Below, one piece after another: positions 20,436-29,062 of a stretch of 64,000 nucleotides of DNA. Every line of letters starts with the position of its first letter. Within the stretch, counting starts at the first letter, position 1. This DNA comes from DATAEE01 sp963725145 (lineage in GTDB: Bacteria; Acidobacteriota; Vicinamibacteria; Vicinamibacterales; 2-12-FULL-66-21). Both the position numbers and the translations under genes were made by a program. Below the pieces are notes generated by a model that did not search any database, was not told the DNA's origin, and saw only the letters and a list, made by a program, of their open reading frames with translations. The DNA is taken from NCBI GenBank assembly GCA_963725145.1, contig CAVRXL010000010.1:186001-250000 (forward strand). The letters run 5' to 3'.

Positions 20436-21149
20436 ATGGCCGAGACACTCGTCAAGATTCGGGACCTCCACAAAGTCTTCCGCCGCGGCGGGGAGCGCAT
20501 CGACGTGCTTCAGGGTGTCCACCTCGACATCGCGTCAGGGGACTTCCTCGCGCTCATGGGGCCGTCCGGATCCGGAAAGACGACGCTGCTCAACCTGATC
20601 GGCGGGCTGGACACGCCGACCGAGGGATCGGTCGAAGTGGGCAGCGATCGCATCGACAAGTTGTCCGGCGGCAAGCTGGCTCAGTGGCGCGCGCGCCACG
20701 TCGGGTTCATCTTTCAGTTGTACAACCTGCTTCCCGTCCTCACGGCCGAACGAAACGTCGAGCTGCCGCTCCTGCTCACGAAGCTCTCGCGCGCCGATCG
20801 CAAGCGGCGCGTAGGGGTGGCGCTGAACGTCGTCGGCCTGACCGAGCGCGCGAAGCATTATCCGCGTCAGCTCTCTGGCGGCCAGGAACAGCGCGTCGGC
20901 ATCGCGCGCGCGATCGTGACCGACCCCACGCTCCTGCTCTGCGACGAGCCGACAGGCGACCTCGACCGGAAGTCCGGCGACGAGATCCTCAACCTGCTGC
21001 AGACGCTCAACCGCGAGCACGGGAAGACGATCGTCATGGTGACGCACGACCCGCACGCCGCCGAGCGCGCGCGGCGCACGCTGCACCTCGAGAAGGGCAA
21101 GCTGATGGAACAGACGGTCGGTAGCGCAGTCGGTAGCGCAGCCCTTTAG
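20436..21149 (+). CDS. ABC exporter ATP-binding protein (MacB/LolD type)
   Basis: 237 residues from ATG (Shine-Dalgarno GAGAAGAGAGAG). Walker A GPSGSGKTT, Q-loop FQLYNLLPV, signature LSGGQEQRVGIARAI, Walker B LLLCDEPTGDL and the switch His (MVTHD) are all present, as in LolD/MacB ATPases. The last ten residues (TVGSAVGSAAL) are encoded by a duplicated GTAGCGCAG repeat edge, and its TAG stop is the centre (CTTTAG) of the palindrome at 21133-21155. The gene probably once ended earlier. Confidence 0.93.
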   Translation: MAETLVKIRDLHKVFRRGGERIDVLQGVHLDIASGDFLALMGPSGSGKTTLLNLIGGLDTPTEGSVEVGSDRIDKLSGGKLAQWRARHVGFIFQLYNLLPVLTAERNVELPLLLTKLSRADRKRRVGVALNVVGLTERAKHYPRQLSGGQEQRVGIARAIVTDPTLLLCDEPTGDLDRKSGDEILNLLQTLNREHGKTIVMVTHDPHAAERARRTLHLEKGKLMEQTVGSAVGSAAL

Positions 21150-21155
21150 GGCTGC
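21133..21155. repeat. Palindromic repeat at the ATPase 3' end (GCAGCCCT stem family)
   Basis: GTAGC then GCAGCCCTTTAGGGCTGC. A partial GGTAGCGCAG duplicate lies just before (21120-21129). The stop codon of the ATPase is in the turn. Confidence 0.92.
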
Positions 21156-21166
21156 TGGAGCCCGTG

Positions 21167-22327
21167 ATGAAATACCTGCACCTGGTCTGGCGCAACCTGC
21201 TCCGGCGCAAGATCCGCACGACGTTCACGCTGCTGTCGATCTTCGTGGCGTTCGTGCTCTTCGGCGTGCTCGTCGGGATCCGGATGGCGTTCTCCCTCGG
21301 GGTCGAGGTGGCGGGAGCCGACCGGCTCGTCATGCTGCACAAAGTGGGCTTCATGATGTTCGTGCCGGAGAGCTACGGGCCGCGCATGCTGTCGGTCGCC
21401 GGCGTCGAGCACGCGACCCACGCAACCTGGTTCGGCGCGTACTACCAGCATGAGTTGAACACTTTTTCGAGCATGGCGGTCGATCCGGAGCCGTATCTCA
21501 CGATGTACCCGGAGTTCGTCGTGCCAGAGGACCAGAAGAAGGCCTGGTTCGAGGACCGGACCGGCGCGGTCGTCGGGCAGCCGCTGGCCGAGCGGTTCGG
21601 CTGGAAGATCGGCGACCGCGTCCCGCTCAAGAGCCCGATCTTCAACCGGCCGGATGGGAGCCCCTGGGCCTTCACCATCCGCGGCATCTACACGGCGTCA
21701 CGGAAGGGCGTGGACGACACGCAGTTCTTCTTCGACCGGCGCTATCTGGCCGAGACGTTCCGGGGCGTCGACTTCATCGAAGGCAACGTCGGCTGGTTCG
21801 TCATCCGCGTCAGCGACCCGCCGAACGCCGATCGGATCGCCAATAACATCGACGCGCTGTTCGCGAACTCGCCGAACGAGACGAAGACGGCCACGGAGGC
21901 TCAGTTCCTGCAGAATTTTGCGAAGCAGATCGGCGACATCGGGACCATCGTCACGGCGATCACGGCTGCAGTCCTGTTCACGATCCTGCTGGTGGTCGGA
22001 AACACGATGGCGCAATCGATCCGCGAGCGGACGAGCGAGCTCGCCGTCCTCAAGACCCTCGGGTTCAGCGACGGAAAGGTTCTCGGGCTCGTCCTGCTCG
22101 AGTCGCTCTTCATCGCCGTCCTTGGCGGCGGCGCCGGGCTGCTCGTCGGCTGGCTGATCGTCTCGGCCGGCGACCCGACGGGAGCCTTCCTACCCGCGTT
22201 CCGTTATCCGCCGAACCAGCTCGCTCTCGGCGTCGCGATAGTCATCGGCCTGGGGATCGCGGCCGGCATCCTGCCGGCGCTCAGGGCGAACCGGCTCAGG
22301 ATCGTAGACGCGCTCCGGAGAAACTGA
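21167..22327 (+). CDS. ABC transporter permease, FtsX/MacB family (first)
   Basis: 386 residues from ATG (GTG 21164 adjacent). An N-terminal helix (FTLLSIFVAFVLFGVLVGI), a ~200-residue periplasmic MacB-type core, and three C-terminal helices of the FtsX domain (TAAVLFTILLVVGNTMAQSIRERTSELAVLKTLGF, ...) are present. The RTSELAVLKTLGFSDGKVL coupling motif is typical. It forms an exporter with the upstream ATPase and the next gene, which starts two bases after this stop. Confidence 0.9.
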   Translation: MKYLHLVWRNLLRRKIRTTFTLLSIFVAFVLFGVLVGIRMAFSLGVEVAGADRLVMLHKVGFMMFVPESYGPRMLSVAGVEHATHATWFGAYYQHELNTFSSMAVDPEPYLTMYPEFVVPEDQKKAWFEDRTGAVVGQPLAERFGWKIGDRVPLKSPIFNRPDGSPWAFTIRGIYTASRKGVDDTQFFFDRRYLAETFRGVDFIEGNVGWFVIRVSDPPNADRIANNIDALFANSPNETKTATEAQFLQNFAKQIGDIGTIVTAITAAVLFTILLVVGNTMAQSIRERTSELAVLKTLGFSDGKVLGLVLLESLFIAVLGGGAGLLVGWLIVSAGDPTGAFLPAFRYPPNQLALGVAIVIGLGIAAGILPALRANRLRIVDALRRN

Positions 22328-22328
22328 C

Positions 22329-23519
22329 GTGAACTGGATCTCGCAGATCTTCGCGGTCACCGCGTTGAACATCCGGACGATCCGCCAGCGGCTCGGCTCG
22401 TCGGCCGTCGCCGTGATCGGCATCGCCGGCGTGGTCATCGTGTTCATCGCCGTGTTGTCGATTGGCGAAGGGTTCCGGAAGGTCTTGATCGACGCGGGAT
22501 CGCCAGAAACGGTTCTCGTCCTCCGCGACGGGGCGGATACCGAGATGACGAGCGGTCTCGGGGGTGAGCAGGCGAAGCTGATAGCGGAGGCGCCAGCGAT
22601 CGTTCGTACCGGGAACGGGAACGGTTCGCTCGCATCGCCCGAGCTCCTGGTGATCGCCGACGTACCGAAGCGCTCCACGGGCACCGACGCCAACGTGCCG
22701 TTTCGCGGCGTGCTTCCCGAGGCCTTCGACGTGCGGCGCGATCTCTCGATTGTCGAGGGCCGGCGCTTCGAGCCGGGCCGCAACGAGATCATCGTCGGCC
22801 GCGCGGCCGTCCGCGAGTTCGACTTGACTCTGGGATCCACGGTCCAGTGGGGCGAGAACAGATGGGACATCGTCGGCGTGTTCGAGGCGGACGGGTCCGC
22901 TTCAGAGTCCGAGATCTGGGCCGACGCGCGCGTGCTCCAGCCAGCTTACCGCCGCGGCAATTCGTATCAGTCCGTCCGCGCGAAGCTCGAGTCGGTGGCC
23001 GCGTTCGACAAGTTCAAGGACGCGCTGACCACCGACCCCAGGCTCAAAGTGAAAGTCGTTCGGGAGACCGACTACTACGCCCAGCAGTCGACGATCCTCC
23101 ACAGCATCATCACCAACATCGGCTACGGCATCGCCATCCTGATGGGCATCGGCGCGGTCTTCGGCGCCATCAACACGATGTACTCGGCGGTCGCGACCCG
23201 CACACGCGAGATCGCCACGCTCCGGGCGCTCGGCTTCGGGGCGAGCGCTGTGATGGTGTCGGTCCTGGCTGAAGCGTTACTGCTCAGCCTTATCGGCGGA
23301 GTGATCGGCGGCGCGCTCGCCTATCTGGCGTTCGACGGGTTCACGACGGCGACCATGAACTTTCAGAGCTTCAGCCAGGTGGCCTTTGCCTTTGCCGTCA
23401 CGCCCGCGCTCCTCATCCAGGGGATCGCTTCGGCAGCCGTCATGGGGCTCCTCGGCGGCCTCTTCCCGGCGATTCGAGCCGCGCGCCTGCCGATCGTCAC
23501 GGCGCTTCGAGAGCTCTAG
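22329..23519 (+). CDS. ABC transporter permease, FtsX/MacB family (second)
   Basis: 396 residues from GTG. Same topology as its neighbour: a helix near the N-terminus (VAVIGIAGVVIVFIAVLSIG), a periplasmic core and three C-terminal helices, with coupling motif TRTREIATLRALGFGASAV. Two different permeases with one ATPase would make a heterodimeric exporter. Transcription of the four-gene operon probably ends at the hairpin at 23528-23592. Confidence 0.9.
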   Translation: MNWISQIFAVTALNIRTIRQRLGSSAVAVIGIAGVVIVFIAVLSIGEGFRKVLIDAGSPETVLVLRDGADTEMTSGLGGEQAKLIAEAPAIVRTGNGNGSLASPELLVIADVPKRSTGTDANVPFRGVLPEAFDVRRDLSIVEGRRFEPGRNEIIVGRAAVREFDLTLGSTVQWGENRWDIVGVFEADGSASESEIWADARVLQPAYRRGNSYQSVRAKLESVAAFDKFKDALTTDPRLKVKVVRETDYYAQQSTILHSIITNIGYGIAILMGIGAVFGAINTMYSAVATRTREIATLRALGFGASAVMVSVLAEALLLSLIGGVIGGALAYLAFDGFTTATMNFQSFSQVAFAFAVTPALLIQGIASAAVMGLLGGLFPAIRAARLPIVTALREL

Positions 23520-23527
23520 AGAGACCT

Positions 23528-23592
23528 CGAGGGCACAGAGAAGACTGGGGACGGGGAGGCACTCCCCGTCCCCGCTTTTCTCTGTGGCCTCG
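23528..23592. terminator. Large two-part hairpin terminator
   Basis: Inner stem GGGGACGGGGAG / CTCCCCGTCCCC (loop GCA) followed by CTTTTCT. Outer stem CGAGGGCACAGAGAA / TTCTCTGTGGCCTCG has one mismatch. Located 9 bases after the second permease stop. The rest of the gap, 23593-23833, holds no gene or repeat that I can recognise. Confidence 0.8.
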
Positions 23593-23833
23593 GCTCACTG
23601 AAGTCTTTCCCAACACATTCCGTAGTCCAGCTTTACGCCGACCGGCAGGCCCCGCGATCGGCGATTCTCCGTACTCGCCGTACAGACCGACCTAATCGTC
23701 TGCCTGTTCAGCTTTTGAAACCGCCCCAAAGAAGTTGTCCGTCACGAATTGGAGAGTCGAAGGCACGGGCACGCGCGTTGCTTGAAATACGTCGATCTCA
23801 GAAGTTTTCGATTTAGCGTCTGGCGGAGCGTGT

Positions 23834-24085
23834 ATGCGGGTCGAACAAGTGCTTCAGCGGATTCGGGGAGAGTATCTGGAAATGCCAGGCCTCCGGTTGA
23901 CGGCCGCCCAGGCCGAGCGGCTCTGGGGTCTCGACCGCGAAACCTGCGCGTCGCTCCTCGCGGCTCTCGTTGACGCCAACTTCCTGAAACAGACGCGGGA
24001 TGGCGCCTACATGCGATATGACACGGCGCCCGCCGCCACATTCAAACCGCGCCGGCCTGGAGGCCGGATGGAGTCGGTCGCCTGA
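23834..24085 (+). CDS. Small winged-helix-like hypothetical protein
   Basis: 83 residues (MRVEQVLQRIRGEYLEMPGL...). The pattern LTAAQAERLWGLDRETCASLLAALVDANFLKQTRDGAYMRY looks like a helix-turn-helix followed by a wing, as in small DNA-binding domains. It is alone and convergent with the peroxiredoxin gene. No target can be suggested. Confidence 0.6.
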   Translation: MRVEQVLQRIRGEYLEMPGLRLTAAQAERLWGLDRETCASLLAALVDANFLKQTRDGAYMRYDTAPAATFKPRRPGGRMESVA

Positions 24086-24200
24086 TGATGTGAGTTCTCC
24101 CACCAAGCCGGCTGGCCCGCTCCTGCCTCGCGGGCCAAAAAGAGCGCCGGCCCAAGCCCCTGATCCCGGGCAACAGAGTTGCCCGCGGCCACCCGGACCG

Positions 24201-24233
24201 TCGAGGGTTGAAGCGACTGGCTTCAACCTTCGA
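24201..24233. terminator. Hairpin between convergent genes
   Basis: TCGAGGGTTGAAGC, a GACTG loop, then GCTTCAACCTTCGA: 14-base stem with one G-T pair. It lies between the convergent 23834 gene and the peroxiredoxin gene and could end both. No long T-run. The rest of 24086-24248 shows nothing else. Confidence 0.5.
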
Positions 24234-24248
24234 CGAAGCCTCAGCTCC

Positions 24249-24713
24249 CTAGGAATCGATTCCTTCGAGAACCGCCAGTACGTCCGTCATATCCGGCAAT
24301 TCCCCTAGGTCGTACCGTTTCGCGAAGACGACCGTCCCGTTCTTGTCGACGACGAAGACCGCGCGTTCCGGGAAGCCCTCCGGACGAAGGACGCCGTAGC
24401 GTTCGGCGACTGCGCCGTGCGGGAAGAAGTCGCTGAGGAGATCGTAGGACAACCCGCCGAGGCTCTTCGCCCAGGCTGCTTTGGGAGGAACCGCGTCGGC
24501 GCTGATCCCGAGGACGTGGGCGTCGTGGCTGGTGAGACGGGGCTGTTCAACCTCGTATCCCGTCATCTGGCGCTCGCACACGGGCGTCCACGCGAACGGA
24601 TGGAACGCGACGACGACGTTCTTGCGGCCGCGGAGCTCCGACAGCTTGATCTTGCCGCCGCGATGGCTTGCCAGCTCGAAGTCCGGCGCTTCCTCCCCGA
24701 CTTTGACCTTCAT
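24249..24713 (-). CDS. Peroxiredoxin (AhpC/TSA family, apparently 1-Cys)
   Basis: 154 residues. The thioredoxin-like fold opens GEEAPDFELASHRGGKIKLS and the peroxidatic Cys46 lies in FAWTPVCERQ, with the expected Thr43 and Pro44. It is the only cysteine in the protein, so resolution must use a partner thiol, as in AhpE/1-Cys enzymes. It reduces peroxides in the cytoplasm. The upstream gap (24714-24771) is filled by a GGGGCCT/GGGGCTT phrase array, which separates it from the operon behind it. Confidence 0.9.
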   Translation of the reverse strand: MKVKVGEEAPDFELASHRGGKIKLSELRGRKNVVVAFHPFAWTPVCERQMTGYEVEQPRLTSHDAHVLGISADAVPPKAAWAKSLGGLSYDLLSDFFPHGAVAERYGVLRPEGFPERAVFVVDKNGTVVFAKRYDLGELPDMTDVLAVLEGIDS

Positions 24714-24730
24714 GCCTTCAGACTACATCA

Positions 24731-24776
24731 GGGCCTGGGGCCTGGGGCTTGGGGCTTCTTGGGCTTGGGGCCTAGG
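24731..24776. repeat. GGGGCCT/GGGGCTT phrase array
   Basis: Runs of GGGGCCT, GGGGCTT and TTGGGGCC between the NTF2-like gene and the peroxiredoxin gene. Same phrases as 1390-1417. Confidence 0.7.
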
Positions 24777-25296
24777 AGCTGGGACGCCGGAGTGTTTCTA
24801 CCGGGGTCGCTCCGGCGACGCGCCACTCCCCCTCTTCCTTGCGGAGTGCGACCTCGACCTCCCGGGCATCCATCGCCTGAGCGCCTGTCTGCGCGTTCGT
24901 CCAGGTCAGCGTAACAGTCAGATGCGCGGTCGCGGCGCCATCCGCACCGACCGAGACCTGGACATCCACGAACGACAGCTCGAAACCGCCGGCCGGTCGT
25001 CCCGCCGTCGCGGCCGCGGCCACCACCGCGTCGCGCCCGCGCATCGGCGGGTAGGGCTGTCCCGGATCGATCGTCACGTCCTCTGTAAAGAACGACGCAA
25101 GCCGGGCCGCATCCGCGAGCTTTCCCAGGCCGTCCGTCGACTGCGCGTTGACCGTGTCCACAATCTGGTCCAGCCTGGCGCGGATCCGCTCTTCCTCGCT
25201 CGGAAACATCGTCTTCCAGACAAGCCAGGCGCCGACGACGGCCAGCAGGGCGAGCAGGAGCCAGACGAGGTTCGCGCCCCGGGTCACCTTCACCAC
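24772..25296 (-). CDS. Membrane-anchored NTF2/SnoaL-like protein, hypothetical
   Basis: 174 residues from a GTG that overlaps the stop of the signal peptidase gene (TGGTGA). An N-terminal helix (LVWLLLALLAVVGAWLVW) is followed by an alpha+beta domain of the NTF2-like fold (ERIRARLDQIVDTVNAQSTDGLGKLADAARLASFFTEDVTIDPG). Such domains often bind small ligands. The product is extracytoplasmic. The open frame upstream of 25296 belongs to another gene and was not used. Confidence 0.7.
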   Translation of the reverse strand: MVKVTRGANLVWLLLALLAVVGAWLVWKTMFPSEEERIRARLDQIVDTVNAQSTDGLGKLADAARLASFFTEDVTIDPGQPYPPMRGRDAVVAAAATAGRPAGGFELSFVDVQVSVGADGAATAHLTVTLTWTNAQTGAQAMDAREVEVALRKEEGEWRVAGATPVETLRRPSS

Positions 25297-25787
25297 AACA
25301 TCCGCCCGACGATTCGGTCGCGGTCGACGGCCCCGAGCTCGTGCTGTTCGATCCTCATCCCGCGGTTGTCCCCCGCGACGAAATACTCGCGGTCTCCCAG
25401 CCTTCTCTCGCGCATGATCCACGCCGCCCGGTGGATGACATAGGGCTCGTCGATCGGCTTCTCATCGACGTGGACGATGCCGCCGTCGATGCGCACGCGC
25501 TCGCCCGGCAGGCCGAGAATCCGCTTCACGAAGAGCACGCGCGGGCCGGCGAGCCGGATGGCGACGACGTCGCCGCGCCGGGGTTCGCGGATGAGATACG
25601 CCAGCCGGTTGACGAAGTACAACCCGCCGTCGCGATAGGTGGGCAGCATGCTCGGTCCGTACGCCCGGATCGGCCGGAGCACCCAGCCGAACGTGACCAC
25701 GCTGACGGCCACGACGACGGCGGCCCGCGCCAGCGTGCGCGACGGGCGTCGGCCTACAAATAAGCGCTGCCAGCCTTCCGGCGCCAC
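25290..25787 (-). CDS. lepB: Signal peptidase I-like protease (S26 family)
   Basis: 165 residues from a GTG that shares its last base with the aquaporin stop. A membrane helix (LARAAVVVAVSVVTFGWVL) leads to the catalytic Ser motif (YGPSMLPT), the Lys motif (VLFVKRILGLPGERV) and the family box GDNRG. All catalytic elements are present in a minimal-size enzyme. It removes signal peptides at the membrane. The longer open frame running through to 26537 is the aquaporin region in another frame. Confidence 0.88.
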   Translation of the reverse strand: MAPEGWQRLFVGRRPSRTLARAAVVVAVSVVTFGWVLRPIRAYGPSMLPTYRDGGLYFVNRLAYLIREPRRGDVVAIRLAGPRVLFVKRILGLPGERVRIDGGIVHVDEKPIDEPYVIHRAAWIMRERRLGDREYFVAGDNRGMRIEQHELGAVDRDRIVGRMLW

Positions 25788-26485
25788 TATTTGCGGCTGC
25801 GGCTGGGTGGCGCGTCGAGCAGCAGATGGTGGTAGACGAGGGCGCCCGCGACGCCGCCCAGGATCGGCGCAACCCAGTATGCCCAGTGCCAGGCCCAGTG
25901 ACCGGCCACGAGCGCGGGGCCGAACGATCGCGCCGGGTTCATCGATGCCCCCGTCACCGGGCCTCCCGCGAGGATGTCGAACGCCACCGTCAGGCCGATG
26001 CCGAACCCGCCGATCTTCACCGCTTTCCCGCGCTCGTCCACCGCGGTTCCGAAAATCGCGACGACGAGGAGAAACGTGAGGATGAACTCCACGGTGAGCA
26101 CCGTTCCAGTCGTAGCCCAGGCCGCCGGGAGCGGGATGCCGAGCGTCGCCTGGCTCACCGCCGCGGCGGGGAAGATCGCCTTGCAGAGCGCCGCCGCCAC
26201 GGTCGCGCCCGCGAGCTGCGCGAGGACGTAGACGCCGGCGAGGCCGCCCGCGATCCGCCCGGTCGCGAGCATGCCGGCGGTCACGGCGGGATTGAAGTGC
26301 GCCCCGGAGATCCCGCCGAACGCATTGACCGCGATCGAAAGCGCGAGGCCATGCGCGAGCGCAATCGCCACGAGCCCCCCGCCGCCGCCGACCGCCTCGG
26401 TCGCGCTCAGTATCGCGCCGATGCCGGCAAAGCACAGGAAGAAGGTCCCCAAGAATTCCGCCAGGGCGACGTTCCTGTTGTTCAT
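25787..26485 (-). CDS. Aquaporin / MIP-family channel
   Basis: 232 residues from ATG 26485, preceded by GGAGG at the right spacing (an ATG six bases upstream has none). Six helices and two half-helices carry NPA motifs in HFNPAVTAG and SMNPARSFGPAL, and the N-terminus is LAEFLGTFFLCFAGIGA. It is closer to water channels (AqpZ) than to glycerol facilitators, judging by SMNPARSFGP. It heads a minus-strand operon with signal peptidase and the NTF2-like gene. Confidence 0.9.
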   Translation of the reverse strand: MNNRNVALAEFLGTFFLCFAGIGAILSATEAVGGGGGLVAIALAHGLALSIAVNAFGGISGAHFNPAVTAGMLATGRIAGGLAGVYVLAQLAGATVAAALCKAIFPAAAVSQATLGIPLPAAWATTGTVLTVEFILTFLLVVAIFGTAVDERGKAVKIGGFGIGLTVAFDILAGGPVTGASMNPARSFGPALVAGHWAWHWAYWVAPILGGVAGALVYHHLLLDAPPSRSRK

Positions 26486-26590
26486 CTGCATCCTCCGGGC
26501 AGGGATGATAGCGCATGAATGGAGTGTCAAGCTTCAAGCAACCTTCTGGTTCCCTTGACCTTCTAAGCCAAGACTAACTGGTGAGGCAAC

Positions 26591-29062
26591 ATGGACTGGC
26601 TGAGGACGTTCCGTTGGCGCTTTCGATGGTTCGATGAATTCCGCACCGACGTCAGGTTCGCGATTCGGCAGCTGAAAGGGTCGCCGGCGTTCACGCTGGT
26701 CGCGGCGCTGACGCTGGCGCTCGGCATCGGGGCCAACAGCGCGATGTTCTCGCTCGCCGACGCCACGCTGATGCGCTCCCTCCCATACGCAGAGCCCGAG
26801 CGTCTCGTGATGATCTGGGAACGGACTGGAACGAACGCGCGATCGTCGGCTGGTCTCGTCAACCTTCGCGACTGGGACGAGCGGAACCGCTCGTTCGAGG
26901 CGATGGCGGCCATCACGCTCGGACTCGGCGGCGGCCCGTTGCTCGAGGCCCCTGACGGGACGGTCGAGAGCGTCGACCGCCAGAGCGTCTCGACCAGGTT
27001 CTTCGACGTGCTCGGTGTCGTCCCGGTTGCGGGTCGGACGTTTCTCCCGGAGGACGAACGGCAGGGGACCAACGTCGTCGTGATGAGCGAACAGTTGTGG
27101 CGCACGCGTTTCGGCGGCGACCCCACGCTCATCGGTCGCGATATCCGGTTGAACGGATTTCCACACACCGTCGTCGGCGTCGTGCCCGCCCACGTCCGGT
27201 TCTCGCGGCCGGCCAGCATCTGGTCGCTCCTGCGCCCCCTGCCGGCGGATCAACGGGGTCTGCGGATCTGGCAGGGTGTCGGACGCCTCAAGCGCGGCGT
27301 CACCCTGGAAAGCGCCCAGGCCGACCTCTCGGTGATTGCCGATCAGCTCGCGCGGGAGTTTCCGGCAACGAACAAGGACCGGGGCGTCAGGATCGAACCG
27401 CTGCGCTCGGGCATCATGGGTCCCGAGCTGCAGCTCACGTCAATTCTTCTGCTCGGCGTCGTCGGCTTCGTGCTCTTGATGTGTTGCGCAACCGTGGCCA
27501 ACCTGCTGCTCGCCCGTGCCGGCGTTCGGGCGCGGGAGTTCGCCGTGCGCGCGGCGTTGGGCGCGGGGCGTGGGCGGATTGTCCGTCAGCTCCTGACCGA
27601 GAGCGTCTGCCTGGCTGCGCTCGGCGGCGCACTGGGCGTTGGCGTCGGCGCAGCCATTCTCAAGGCAGCGCCGGCGCTGATTCCGCCGGGGATTCTGCCA
27701 GCGGCGGTCACGCTCAATTTCGATGGTCGCGTGCTCGCGTTTTGCGGCCTCGCGGCAGTGGCTGTCGGCGCGTTGTTCGGGCTCATGCCGGCCTGGCAGG
27801 CGACGAGGACGTCACTCGTGCAGGCCATCGCGTCGCACAGCCGCACTTCGACGCGAAGCGGGGGACGAGTACGCCACCTGCTTGCGGTCGGGCAGGTCGC
27901 GGCCGCGTTTCTCCTGTTGTGCGGCGCCGGGCTACTCCTGCGCACGCTGTGGGTGCTGGGCAGCTTCGAGGCCGGATATCGCGCCGATAGCGACAGCGTC
28001 GTGACCCTGGATTTTTCCGTTCCGACGGGCCGCTATTCGACGGCGGAACGTCTCCTGCAATTCTACGAGGCGGTCGAGCGTGACGTTACCGCGCTCGCGA
28101 ATGTCCGCCAGGTTGGATGGTCGACCAGTCTGCCCGCCGGCAACGCCGAGCTCGGGCGATGGCCTTTCGAAATCGTCGGCGACACCCCGACAGACGCGAT
28201 GAGTCGCCCCGTCGCCGAGTACACCGTTGCGAGCGACGGCTACTTCCGAACGCTGGACATTCCGATCGTCGCCGGCCGCCGCTTCACCGAGCGCGATACC
28301 CGAGAGACAACGCCGGTCTGCCTGGTCAACGAAGAGTTCGTGCGTCGGCATTTGGGAGGCCGCGATCCGATCGGTGCGCGCGTGAGCATCCGCCCCGGGT
28401 TCATGTCGAAGACACCTGCGGTCCGGGAGATCGTGGGCGTCGCGCGGCAGGTCAAAGGCCGGCCGGACGCGACCCAGGAGCTGCTTCAGGTATATGTCCC
28501 GCTGACCCAAGCCCCCTATGACGATGTGTACCTCGTCGTACAGGCTGGCAGTGGCCGCTCGGAGACTCTGGTCCCCGCGATTCGTGCCGCCGTCGCGCGG
28601 CAGGATGTGAATGTCCCTGTGCGCCGCATCAGGACGCTTCAGGATCTGGCGGATGAGGCGACGGTACGATATCGCTTCCGCGCGGTGATCGTGGCTGCCT
28701 TCGCCGGGCTCGCACTGCTGCTCGCGCTGGTGGGAGTGTTCGGCCTGCTCTCGTACTCCGTTCAACAGCGGAGTCGGGAGTTCGGCATGCGGATCGCGCT
28801 CGGCGCGACCGCCGGTAACGTGCTCGCGCTCGTGCTCCTGAGCGCGACTCGAGTCCTTGCTGCCGGCGCGGTCATCGGCCTGGTTGCAGCCGTGGCGCTG
28901 GCGCGGTCGATTTCGACGTTCCTGTACGGCGTGCAGCCGCTGGATCCGGTGACGTTCGGGTCCGTGGCCGTCGTCCTGGCCTTGACGGCAGCGATTGCGA
29001 CGGCTGCGCCGGCGCTGCGTGCCGCCCGCGTGGATCCGGTCGTCACGCTTCGGGGGGAGTGA
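26591..29062 (+). CDS. ADOP-family orphan ABC permease 1
   Basis: 823 residues. Short N-terminus, then RFAIRQLKGSPAFTLVAALTLALGIGANSAMFSLADATLMRSLPY, the signature opening of Acidobacterial Duplicated Orphan Permeases: two MacB-core/FtsX halves with about 4+4 helices. The second half ends LLSYSVQQRSREFGMRIALGATAGNVLAL. There is no ATPase gene next to it. The family's transport role is not established. It lacks the ~85-residue prefix seen in ADOP 3. The next gene overlaps its stop by four bases. Confidence 0.92.
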   Translation: MDWLRTFRWRFRWFDEFRTDVRFAIRQLKGSPAFTLVAALTLALGIGANSAMFSLADATLMRSLPYAEPERLVMIWERTGTNARSSAGLVNLRDWDERNRSFEAMAAITLGLGGGPLLEAPDGTVESVDRQSVSTRFFDVLGVVPVAGRTFLPEDERQGTNVVVMSEQLWRTRFGGDPTLIGRDIRLNGFPHTVVGVVPAHVRFSRPASIWSLLRPLPADQRGLRIWQGVGRLKRGVTLESAQADLSVIADQLAREFPATNKDRGVRIEPLRSGIMGPELQLTSILLLGVVGFVLLMCCATVANLLLARAGVRAREFAVRAALGAGRGRIVRQLLTESVCLAALGGALGVGVGAAILKAAPALIPPGILPAAVTLNFDGRVLAFCGLAAVAVGALFGLMPAWQATRTSLVQAIASHSRTSTRSGGRVRHLLAVGQVAAAFLLLCGAGLLLRTLWVLGSFEAGYRADSDSVVTLDFSVPTGRYSTAERLLQFYEAVERDVTALANVRQVGWSTSLPAGNAELGRWPFEIVGDTPTDAMSRPVAEYTVASDGYFRTLDIPIVAGRRFTERDTRETTPVCLVNEEFVRRHLGGRDPIGARVSIRPGFMSKTPAVREIVGVARQVKGRPDATQELLQVYVPLTQAPYDDVYLVVQAGSGRSETLVPAIRAAVARQDVNVPVRRIRTLQDLADEATVRYRFRAVIVAAFAGLALLLALVGVFGLLSYSVQQRSREFGMRIALGATAGNVLALVLLSATRVLAAGAVIGLVAAVALARSISTFLYGVQPLDPVTFGSVAVVLALTAAIATAAPALRAARVDPVVTLRGE

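Noticed and set aside
25290..26537. 415-codon fusion of aquaporin region with signal peptidase
   Set aside because: The upstream part is a shadow frame of the aquaporin gene. The signal peptidase has its own GTG at 25787, right at the aquaporin stop.
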